Source of the DNA: a virus
IMG/VR virus record: IMGVR_UViG_3300020411_000891
Coordinates: 1-35,378 of that record
DNA length: 35,378 bases
Direction: 5' to 3' (one strand)
The notes beneath the pieces are model-generated. The model was given only the letters and a program-made list of their open reading frames with translations, had not been told where the DNA came from and ran no database searches. A program made the translations under genes and the position numbers. Of the stretch, positions 1-5,217 are shown piece by piece (within the stretch, counting starts at the first letter, position 1; each line of letters opens with the position of its first letter).

Positions 1-28
1 AGGGAGCATTATATCACATAATCTCCCT
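1..28. terminator. strong imperfect hairpin, possible terminator of an upstream gene
   Basis: AGGGAG (1-6) pairs with CTCCCT (23-28), and ATTAT (8-12) pairs with ATAAT (18-22), giving an 11-bp stem with one bulged C at 7 and a 5-nt loop. A T-rich tract follows at 42-55, but about 14 nt from the stem, so it is not a textbook intrinsic terminator. The stem starts at base 1 and may extend to the left. It lies 40 nt before a sigma70-like promoter, which would suit the end of one transcription unit and the start of the next. Confidence 0.4.
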
Positions 29-69
29 AATTACAAGAGAATTTTTATATTTTTTAACATAAAGATTGC

Positions 70-99
70 TTGACAGTTTTATAGTTTGTATGGTACAAT
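70..99 (+). promoter_or_regulatory. sigma70-type (early) promoter
   Basis: TTGACA at 70-75 and TACAAT at 94-99 are separated by 18 nt, a near-consensus host RNA polymerase promoter. Transcription would start near 106 and read rightwards into the leader that carries the small ORFs at 290 and 481. A 6-bp hairpin (AGAACC 125-130 / GGTTCT 137-142) would lie near the 5' end of that transcript. T4-like phages use host-type promoters for early genes, so this is inferred to be an early promoter. Confidence 0.6.
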
Positions 100-124
100 T
101 ACTATATGAATGTATAACCAAACT

Positions 125-142
125 AGAACCAGTTTAGGTTCT
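125..142 (+). other. short perfect stem-loop in the leader
   Basis: AGAACC (125-130) and GGTTCT (137-142) form a perfect 6-bp stem around a 6-nt loop, about 20 nt downstream of the predicted start site of the promoter at 70-99. It could protect the 5' end of the RNA or act in attenuation. There is no T-run directly after it, so a terminator is unlikely. Confidence 0.35.
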
Positions 143-183
143 TATATAACACAAACAGTTACAGCACTAAGTATCAACAACTA

Positions 184-204
184 TGTGGAAAAACCTGTGG
201 AAAA
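184..204 (-). promoter_or_regulatory. tandem DnaA-box-like 9-mers
   Basis: TGTGGAAAA occurs at 184-192 and again at 196-204, 12 nt apart. Read on the minus strand each is TTTTCCACA, which matches the form of DnaA box reported for cyanobacteria. Two exact copies in phase at about one helical turn are unlikely to be chance alone, but no AT-rich unwinding repeats or further boxes were identified. The function is unproven. Confidence 0.35.
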
Positions 205-289
205 GTAACACAAACCCTTTGTAAGATTGTGTCTACTAAATGTTACTCACCAGTAAAGTTCCCCTATAGTGACTAACACTTTTAATGCT

Positions 290-406
290 ATGACTTCCTA
301 TCACAAACTATTACAAACTATTGAACAATTACAGTCTGAAGGTAAGAACGTAAAGGTCACAATCCTTCCCTCTACAATAACAAGAAAGAGGAAGCAATTA
401 CTGTAA
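290..406 (+). CDS. small hypothetical protein (38 aa)
   Basis: The ATG at 290 opens a 38-residue frame ending at TAA 404-406. The product is strongly basic at its C-terminus (TITRKRKQLL) and has a helical-looking N-terminal half (HKLLQTIEQLQSEGK), which looks more protein-like than random translation. No clear Shine-Dalgarno sequence precedes the ATG, which weakens the call. It lies downstream of the promoter at 70-99 and before another small frame at 481. I do not recognise the family. T4-like phages often carry many tiny early proteins that redirect the host, and this is a candidate of that kind by position only. Confidence 0.4.
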   Translation: MTSYHKLLQTIEQLQSEGKNVKVTILPSTITRKRKQLL

Positions 407-480
407 GGAAAGTATTACTTAGTTGTGGAATGTGTTTGCCCTAAAGTTACACAAATTGAACACCTAATTACAGAGGAAAA

Positions 481-585
481 ATGTCAAGAAACTTTGCTTA
501 TTTCTTGCTAGAAAATGCGAACAATGGTAGTGAAATCCTATCAGTGCTCGATGATATTGTGGAGGTGCAATTTACTGTGCTTTAG
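481..585 (+). CDS. small hypothetical protein (34 aa)
   Basis: The ATG at 481 is preceded by AGAGGA at 472-477, a reasonable though closely spaced ribosome binding site. The frame ends at TAG 583-585. The product starts MSRNFAYFLLENANNGSE and continues with an acidic, hydrophobic segment (LSVLDDIVEVQFTVL), suggesting a small amphipathic two-helix peptide. I do not recognise a function. The stop codon abuts the first arm of the inverted repeat at 586-625, so the hairpin run begins exactly where the coding frame ends. Confidence 0.5.
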   Translation: MSRNFAYFLLENANNGSEILSVLDDIVEVQFTVL

Positions 586-715
586 TGTTACTTAAGCAGT
601 GCAATTTGTGTGTTAGTTAGTAACAGTGGGGACAGTGTAATCTGTCCCTAATTGTTAATACTTAAGGAGGACAGTTTAATTCTCCTAAGTATAATTGAAG
701 GGGGGTTGCGATGCC
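586..715 (+). ncRNA. run of stem-loops: candidate structured RNA or leader
   Basis: Four potential stems follow one another. TGTTACT (586-592) pairs with AGTAACA (619-625). GGGACAG (629-635) pairs with CTGTCCC (642-648) around a 6-nt loop. CTTAAGGAG (661-669) pairs with CTCCTAAG (682-689) with one bulge. A GGGG/CCCC stem spans about 702-715 and would enclose the ATG at 711. Stems two and three share a GGACAG-T-TAAT core and a trailing CCTAA, so they look like diverged copies. No known riboswitch was recognised. It could be a UTR element, a processing site or a small RNA. Confidence 0.4.
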
Positions 716-776
716 CCGTTCGAAAAAAGCAAACAACCCTAACCTACAACAGTGGGAAACCGCTAGAGAGATATAA
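711..776 (+). CDS. possible 21-aa peptide
   Basis: The ATG at 711 is preceded by a purine-rich AAGGGGGG (about 698-705) that could serve as a ribosome binding site. The frame runs to TAA 774-776. The product begins MPRSKKANNPNLQQW and is basic and polar. It is very short. The G-run and the CCCC just after the ATG can pair and would then sequester the start, so translation could be controlled by RNA structure. No family is recognised, and this may be a leader peptide or chance. Confidence 0.25.
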   Translation: MPRSKKANNPNLQQWETAREI

Positions 777-799
777 AACAATAAAAAAAATTCTGAGAT

Positions 800-955
800 A
801 TGAAAAATTTTTTGAGAGGATTTTCGCACGTGATATACCCTTTGAGATACTTGGTGTATGTTTCTCTGGGATGCATTGTAATGTTATCCCTAAACAATTG
901 CGTGCCTGAGCCAAATAGTAATAACCCCCCACAGAGTGTGGAGAGTAGTTATTGA
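800..955 (+). CDS. small membrane-anchored or lipoprotein-like protein (51 aa)
   Basis: The ATG at 800 opens a 51-residue frame ending at TGA 953-955. The layout resembles an export signal: a basic N-terminus (MKNFLRGFSH), a hydrophobic stretch (about residues 17-31, YLVYVSLGCIVMLSL), then LNNC at 31-34 followed by a polar proline/asparagine/serine tail. The Cys suggests lipid attachment, but LNNC is not a canonical lipobox, so a simple single-pass membrane protein is equally possible. The start site is weak (GAGAT upstream). Its stop codon lies inside the TTGACA of the next promoter, so the gene ends where the next transcription unit begins. No function can be assigned. Confidence 0.45.
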   Translation: MKNFLRGFSHVIYPLRYLVYVSLGCIVMLSLNNCVPEPNSNNPPQSVESSY

Positions 956-980
956 CACTCTCTAAATATGGGAGTATAAT
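952..980 (+). promoter_or_regulatory. consensus sigma70 promoter
   Basis: TTGACA (952-957) and TATAAT (975-980) are separated by exactly 17 nt, a perfect host-type promoter. Transcription would start near 987, just before the GGAG ribosome binding site (993-996) and the ATG at 1008. The spacer contains CTAAATA (962-968), which resembles the T4-type late box. Inverted repeats overlap the -35 element: GAGTGT (934-939) with ACACTC (955-960), and GAGAGT (941-946) with ACTCTC (957-962). Early, host-polymerase transcription of the accessory block is the likely role. Confidence 0.75.
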
Positions 981-1007
981 AATAAGTGAAATGGAGTAAT
1001 TATCTAC

Positions 1008-1856
1008 ATGGCTAAAGGATTTACTGTTAAGGCATCATCCCCCAAAGCAAAAGAGAAAAAGGAAGAGTGGGATTATGATGCTATTAAAAAGAGATGGAGA
1101 GGGAAGAAGATAGTTTTCTGTTTACCTGGTAGAGGAGTCTCATACACATATCTCAAAAACTTTGTACAGCTCTGTTTTGACATGGTATCAAATCAAATGA
1201 GTGTGCAAATTTCTCAAGACTATTCATCTATGGTAAACTTTGCTAGATGTAAGTGTCTTGGTGCAAATGTATTGAGAGGACCAGACCAGATTCCTTGGGA
1301 CGGAAAGTTAGACTATGACTACCAGTTGTGGATTGACTCTGATATTGTCTTTAACACTGAGAAGTTCTGGCAATTGCTTGACCTAGCTCTCCCTGCTGAA
1401 GCAGTCACTCAGGAAGACATCACAGATGATGATGGGAATGTCACAGGTATGAGACAGATTATTGATAATGAGAAGGAGAGACAGATTGCAGCAGGGTGGT
1501 ATTCCACTGAAGATGGTAAGACTACCTCTGTGGCACATTGGTTGGATGAGGATGATTTCAGAAGCAATGGGGGTGTTATGAACCATGAGATGGTTGATGG
1601 TATCTCTAAGAGGAAGAAGCCCTTCACAGTTGACTACACAGGGTTTGGATGGGTGCTGATTAAGAAGGGTGTGTTTGAGCATAAGGATATGCCTTACCCT
1701 TGGTTTGCTCCTAAGATGCAAGTCTTTGAATCAGGTGCTGTCCAAGACATGTGTGGTGAGGATGTGAGTTTCTGCTTAGATGCTATGGATGCTGGATTTA
1801 AGATCTGGTGTGATCCAAGGATCAGAGTGGGTCATGAAAAAACTAGGGTGATATAA
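1008..1856 (+). CDS. GT-A-type glycosyltransferase-like protein
   Basis: The 282-residue product has a basic, lysine-rich N-terminus (1-33), then KKIVFCLPGRGVSYTYLKNF, typical of the first strand and loop of a nucleotide-sugar transferase. LWIDSDIVF carries a DxD-type metal motif (D110-S-D112). A late segment, GEDVSFCLDAMDAGF (from G250), followed by H276 (VGHEKT), matches the catalytic acid and metal-binding His layout of many GT-A enzymes. The substrate is unknown; a role in modifying phage or host surface polysaccharide or protein is inferred. GGAG at 993-996 supports the ATG at 1008. It is the first gene after the consensus promoter and lies 2 nt before the next small gene. The general fold is fairly sure, the activity is not. 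Confidence 0.7.
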   Translation: MAKGFTVKASSPKAKEKKEEWDYDAIKKRWRGKKIVFCLPGRGVSYTYLKNFVQLCFDMVSNQMSVQISQDYSSMVNFARCKCLGANVLRGPDQIPWDGKLDYDYQLWIDSDIVFNTEKFWQLLDLALPAEAVTQEDITDDDGNVTGMRQIIDNEKERQIAAGWYSTEDGKTTSVAHWLDEDDFRSNGGVMNHEMVDGISKRKKPFTVDYTGFGWVLIKKGVFEHKDMPYPWFAPKMQVFESGAVQDMCGEDVSFCLDAMDAGFKIWCDPRIRVGHEKTRVI

Positions 1857-1858
1857 TC

Positions 1859-2005
1859 ATGGCAGTTAAGAAATCTCTTGCTGGTGGGGAGTTTGTTGAA
1901 GCAACTCCCAAGAAGACTAGACAGGGACTTGGTAAGCACACCAAGTTTGCTGCTAGTTCCAGAAACAAAGCAAAGAAAAAATACAGAGGGCAGGGAAGAA
2001 AATGA
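1859..2005 (+). CDS. small basic conserved-type protein (48 aa)
   Basis: The ATG at 1859, 2 nt after the preceding stop, opens a 48-residue frame ending at TGA 2003-2005. The product is very rich in Lys and Arg (MAVKKSLAGGEFVEATPKK at the start, RNKAKKKYRGQGRK at the end) and has no hydrophobic core, so it may be disordered and bind nucleic acid. It resembles small basic proteins I recall from marine T4-like phages, but no function is known to me. Its stop overlaps the next start in ATGA, which indicates translational coupling. Confidence 0.65.
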   Translation: MAVKKSLAGGEFVEATPKKTRQGLGKHTKFAASSRNKAKKKYRGQGRK

Positions 2006-2136
2006 CTAAGGTTGCCAATAGACCTGTGGATATGTCTGAGGACTTCAGAAAGAATGGTTGGGCGTACTGTAAGTACTTGATAACCGATCCCAGGTCTGAT
2101 GCATACCTGAAGGGGAAAAAACCCTCCTCTCTCTAA
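2002..2136 (+). CDS. small hypothetical protein (44 aa)
   Basis: This frame starts at 2002 inside the ATGA overlap with the preceding gene and ends at TAA 2134-2136. The product begins MTKVANRPVDMSEDFRKNGW and has an aromatic centre (WAYCKYLITDP) and a Lys-rich tail. No domain is recognised. The overlap start and the compact spacing support real translation coupled to the upstream gene. Confidence 0.5.
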   Translation: MTKVANRPVDMSEDFRKNGWAYCKYLITDPRSDAYLKGKKPSSL

Positions 2137-2169
2137 AATCCGCGAAAATCTCTCGGGTCTCTCTATACT

Positions 2170-2259
2170 ATGAATTTTATTGTAGCTTACAGTATTGTTA
2201 TTATTCTGATACTTTTACTAGTATTGGGTAATGAGATAAGAAAAAAATTACTTAAATAG
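2170..2259 (+). CDS. single-helix membrane peptide (29 aa)
   Basis: The ATG at 2170 encodes 29 residues, ending at TAG 2257-2259. Residues 3-19 (FIVAYSIVIILILLLVL) form a clear transmembrane helix, followed by a basic cytoplasmic-type tail (NEIRKKLLK), so N-out/C-in insertion is expected. The ribosome binding site is weak. Such peptides in phages can affect membrane transport, photosystems or lysis, but nothing here chooses among these. Confidence 0.45.
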   Translation: MNFIVAYSIVIILILLLVLGNEIRKKLLK

Positions 2260-2283
2260 TTTTGTACCTAATGGAGGTCAACC

Positions 2284-2526
2284 ATGACTAATGCATATAT
2301 TGAAAAAGATGGTAAGGAGCACATCAATCACGGGATGATTGAATATACCAAGGAAGACTTAGAATTACGTAATGATGCTTTTGAACATTCCCATGATGGA
2401 GAAGTGGTAGATCCTAATGAGGGCAAAATAAACGATTGGCACAATAGACATCATCCTGGCACTGCATTTGAAGAGTTTTGTGACGTGCATCCTGATGCTA
2501 TGGAGTGTAGAGTCTATGATGAGTAA
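2284..2526 (+). CDS. cp12: CP12-like protein, probable auxiliary metabolic gene
   Basis: The 80-residue product ends in FCDVHPDAMECRVYDE. This is the C-terminal signature of CP12: Cys66 and Cys75 separated by eight residues, then RVYD/E. CP12 is a small redox-sensitive, partly disordered protein that binds glyceraldehyde-3-phosphate dehydrogenase and phosphoribulokinase and shuts down the Calvin cycle when its cysteines form a disulfide. Known cyanophages carry cp12, and the accepted view is that it diverts host carbon towards the pentose phosphate pathway. Here the C-terminal cysteine pair is intact and there is no N-terminal pair. The N-terminal half (Asp-, Glu- and His-rich, HNRHHPGTAFEEF before the motif) is more divergent. 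GGAGG at 2273-2277 is a strong ribosome binding site. The gene lies between small accessory genes and the baseplate block. Confidence 0.75.
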   Translation: MTNAYIEKDGKEHINHGMIEYTKEDLELRNDAFEHSHDGEVVDPNEGKINDWHNRHHPGTAFEEFCDVHPDAMECRVYDE

Positions 2527-2551
2527 ATAGATAATAATATTCAAAATACAA

Positions 2552-2695
2552 ATGGCAGATACATTACTACGTGAAACCTTAAGTGATAGATATGTACCTA
2601 AAAATGGTACTAAAACTACAAATGATTTGTATGAAAAGGTAGAGGAAGAGGATCTCTTTGATGAATTCGGGAATCCAATTTCTCTACAAGATTAA
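2552..2695 (+). CDS. small acidic hypothetical protein (47 aa)
   Basis: The ATG at 2552, 25 nt after the CP12-like gene, opens a 47-residue frame ending at TAA 2693-2695. The start MADTLLRETLSDRYVPKNG is followed by an acidic patch (YEKVEEEDLFDEFG). No membrane segment or known domain is seen. It is the last small gene before the late promoter of gp25, and no Shine-Dalgarno sequence is evident. Function unknown. Confidence 0.5.
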   Translation: MADTLLRETLSDRYVPKNGTKTTNDLYEKVEEEDLFDEFGNPISLQD

Positions 2696-2710
2696 TTTTT
2701 TTAGAAACTG

Positions 2711-2719
2711 TAATAAATA
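2711..2719 (+). promoter_or_regulatory. T4-type late promoter (gp25 operon)
   Basis: TAATAAATA matches the T4 late-promoter -10 octamer TATAAATA in seven of eight positions. It lies 26 nt before the gp25 start, the spacing expected for a short late leader. The identical 9-mer lies before the fibre gene and before gp8. In T4 such sites are read by the phage late sigma factor gp55; its gene is not in this window. Confidence 0.65.
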
Positions 2720-2745
2720 AACCTAGATTATAGTAACGTAGATAC

Positions 2746-3147
2746 GTGCCTGTTCAAAGACGTAGCCAAGGATTTTTGGATTTAAGCGCAAGCTTCCAGA
2801 ATAATCCTTTAAGCAATGATTTAATTACATTAAAGAATGAGAACGCTATTGCACGCTCAGTTCGTAATCTAATTTTAACCACACAAGGTGAAAGACCATT
2901 TCAACCAGTTCTTGGGTCAAATGTGAATAACCTTTTGTTTGAGAATATGGATAAGTTGACTGCAGCTGCATTAAAGGATGAGATTAGAAATACTATTGAA
3001 AATTATGAACCACGTGTAGAACTTGAAGAGATCATAGTAGATCCTAATTTTGAAAATAATGAATTTAATGTAACTATCCAATATTACATCGTTGGCATTG
3101 ATGTGCCAGAACAAGAACTATCATTTGTATTAGAATCCACTAGGTAA
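2746..3147 (+). CDS. 25: baseplate wedge protein gp25
   Basis: The 133-residue product matches T4 gp25 (132 residues), which forms part of the inner baseplate wedge around the tail tube and sheath, in the gpW/gp25 family. The diagnostic block is GERPFQPVLGSNVNNLLFEN, followed by NYEPRVELEEIIV; T4 has the corresponding RPFDPEFG, LFENMTPLTA and NYEPRI. The start is GTG at 2746. It is forced by an in-frame TAG at 2731-2733 with no ATG after it. The stop TAA is directly followed by the ATG of gp6, so the two wedge genes are probably translated together. Transcription is expected from the late promoter at 2711-2719. Confidence 0.93.
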   Translation: MPVQRRSQGFLDLSASFQNNPLSNDLITLKNENAIARSVRNLILTTQGERPFQPVLGSNVNNLLFENMDKLTAAALKDEIRNTIENYEPRVELEEIIVDPNFENNEFNVTIQYYIVGIDVPEQELSFVLESTR

Positions 3148-5211
3148 ATGCCTTTAGTTAATTTTAGTAACGTCGATTTTGATCAGATTAAGACCTCGAT
3201 AAAAAATTATCTGAGGTCAAATTCTAATTTCACTGATTATGATTTTGAAGGATCTAATCTTTCGGCGATTATAGACACACTTGCTTATAACACTTATATT
3301 TCCTCATATAATGCCAATATGGTAACTAATGAGGTATTCATTGATTCTGCCACTCTGAGGGAGAATGTGGTGTCCCTGGCAAGGAATATAGGTTATGTTC
3401 CTAGATCAAGGAAAGCAGCAGTAGCAAATGTTTCATTTAGTGTTGATTGTTCTAATATAACTGCAGTTACTCTTACCCTTAAAGCAGGTATAGTTTTAAC
3501 TACAGCAGAAAGATTTGGAGGAAATAGTTATACTTTTGCAATACCTGAAGATATTACAGTTCCTGTTTTATCCACTGGATTTGCTTATTTTGATAATATT
3601 AAGGTGTATGAGGGTACATATATTAATCAGACCTTTACAGTAAGTTCTAGAAACCCAAATCAGAAGTTTATTCTTCCAAATGCAGGAATAGATGCTGATT
3701 TGATACGTGTAATTGTTAAAGATAATGAAACTTCTTCAGTTAGAGACAAATATAACAAGGCAGATAGTCTATTTTCAATAGATTCAGAGTCTCAAATATG
3801 GTTTTTGCAAGAAATAGAGCAAGAAAGGTATGAAATTATCTTTGGAGATGGTGTTTTTGGTAAGGCAGTAGAAGAACCCAACTTTATTGAGGCAAGTTAC
3901 ATCACTTCTAGTGGTGCAGATGCTAATGGAATGAGTGCTTTTACCTATGCAGGTAGATTAGTAAGCAATAATGGTGATTCAGTTACTTCAGGAGTGTCTA
4001 TTGTCTACACTAATTCACCTTCTTCTGGTGGTAGTGCAATAGAAAGTATAGAATCTGTTAAGAAATATGCTCCTCAAATCTATGCTTCTCAGAATAGAGC
4101 AGTTACAGCAGCAGATTTTGAAGCATTATTACCTAGAATCTATGCAGAAGCAGAGTCAGTCTCTGCATATGGTGGTGAAGAATTAGATCCCCCTAGATAT
4201 GGGGAGGTTTTTATCAGTGTTAAACCCTATAATGGTGTTTATCTCTCTAGTGCTATTAAAGAAAACATCAAAAGAGAGTTGAAAAAGTATTCTTGTGCTG
4301 GAATTATCACTGAAATATTAGATTTGAAGTATTTGTTTGTAGAAACAGACAGTACTGTATACTATGATACAAGTAAAGCAGCATCTCCAGATGGTGTTAA
4401 GAATCAAATAATAAGCAATATAGTAAATTATTCAGAATCTAGTCAATTAAATAAGTTTGGTGCAAGATTTAAGTATAGTAAATTCTTAGGAATTATTGAT
4501 AATAGTCAAGCTTCTATTACTTCCAATATCACTCATGTTCATATGAGAAGGGATATGGAACCGAGGTTAAATACTTATACTGAATATGAGATTTGTTATG
4601 GAAACAGAATACATGTTAAGAGTGAGGATGGATACAATATAAAATCTTCAGGATTTTTTGTAAATGGTATTAGTGATTGTGTTTATCTTGGAGATCTTCC
4701 TGGAACTGATCTTTTAACTGGAACAATATTTTTGTTCAAATTGAATTCACCAACCCAACCAGTTGTTGTTAAAAGAGCAATAGGAACCATAGATTATAAA
4801 AAAGGTGAGATTATGTTAAATCCTCTCAACATTACATCCTCTAAAATTAATCTTGGAGCAACAGGATTTACAACACCATTGATTGAAATATCTATGTGTC
4901 CTTATTCTAATGATGTTATTGGATTACAGGATCTATATTTACAGTTAGATGCTTCTAATACAACAGTTACTATGGTTCCTGATGAAATTACCTCTGGTAC
5001 TAATACATCTGGTTCCAGTTATAAGGTAACATCTAGTTATTCTAATGGGAGTTTAGTTAGAGGAACTCCTCATTTAACATCAGCAACATTTGAAAATGGT
5101 AATGGTGATAGTAATGGTACAACAACCACTACAGCATCAGTAAATAATCGTACTACTAGTACACCTAGCACACCTTCCACACCCTCTACAGGCGGTGGAT
5201 CTGGATACTAA
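3148..5211 (+). CDS. 6: baseplate wedge protein gp6
   Basis: The 687-residue product is near the length of T4 gp6 (660). It begins with the N-terminal region typical of gp6/J-like wedge proteins (SNVDFDQIKTSIKNYLRS, then SAIIDTLAYNTYISSYNANM). gp6 forms the continuous ring that links the six wedges of the baseplate. The segment around residues 315-400 (APQIYASQNRAVTAADFEAL, then GEVFISVKPYNG) is the conserved J-like part. An oddity is the last 50 or so residues, a Ser/Thr/Pro/Gly-rich low-complexity tail (TSTPSTPSTPSTGGG) that T4 gp6 lacks. It starts on the base after the gp25 stop, and the giant protein gene follows 6 nt after its stop. Confidence 0.9.
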   Translation: MPLVNFSNVDFDQIKTSIKNYLRSNSNFTDYDFEGSNLSAIIDTLAYNTYISSYNANMVTNEVFIDSATLRENVVSLARNIGYVPRSRKAAVANVSFSVDCSNITAVTLTLKAGIVLTTAERFGGNSYTFAIPEDITVPVLSTGFAYFDNIKVYEGTYINQTFTVSSRNPNQKFILPNAGIDADLIRVIVKDNETSSVRDKYNKADSLFSIDSESQIWFLQEIEQERYEIIFGDGVFGKAVEEPNFIEASYITSSGADANGMSAFTYAGRLVSNNGDSVTSGVSIVYTNSPSSGGSAIESIESVKKYAPQIYASQNRAVTAADFEALLPRIYAEAESVSAYGGEELDPPRYGEVFISVKPYNGVYLSSAIKENIKRELKKYSCAGIITEILDLKYLFVETDSTVYYDTSKAASPDGVKNQIISNIVNYSESSQLNKFGARFKYSKFLGIIDNSQASITSNITHVHMRRDMEPRLNTYTEYEICYGNRIHVKSEDGYNIKSSGFFVNGISDCVYLGDLPGTDLLTGTIFLFKLNSPTQPVVVKRAIGTIDYKKGEIMLNPLNITSSKINLGATGFTTPLIEISMCPYSNDVIGLQDLYLQLDASNTTVTMVPDEITSGTNTSGSSYKVTSSYSNGSLVRGTPHLTSATFENGNGDSNGTTTTTASVNNRTTSTPSTPSTPSTGGGSGY

Positions 5212-5217
5212 TAAAAA

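Noticed and set aside
700-735. tRNA-like fragment (GCCCCGTTCGAA)
   Set aside because: The TTCGAA resembles a T-loop, but no acceptor, D or anticodon arms can be built around it.
652-909. 85-codon frame starting with TTG
   Set aside because: It has a rare start without a good ribosome binding site, runs through the stem-loop region, and conflicts with the better-formed ATG frames at 711 and 800. Its translation shows no protein-like pattern.
744-932. 62-codon minus-strand frame
   Set aside because: It is opposite the small plus-strand frames, has no supporting start site, and every supported gene in the window is on the plus strand.
1-1007. glutamine-type riboswitch or other known cyanobacterial RNA
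   Set aside because: The conserved core sequences I remember for the glnA and downstream-peptide motifs are not present, so only an unnamed structured element is claimed at 586-715.
2100-2165. intrinsic terminator before the membrane peptide
   Set aside because: The GGG/CCC pairing around the A-run is only 3-4 bp and the following sequence is CT-rich without a T-run.
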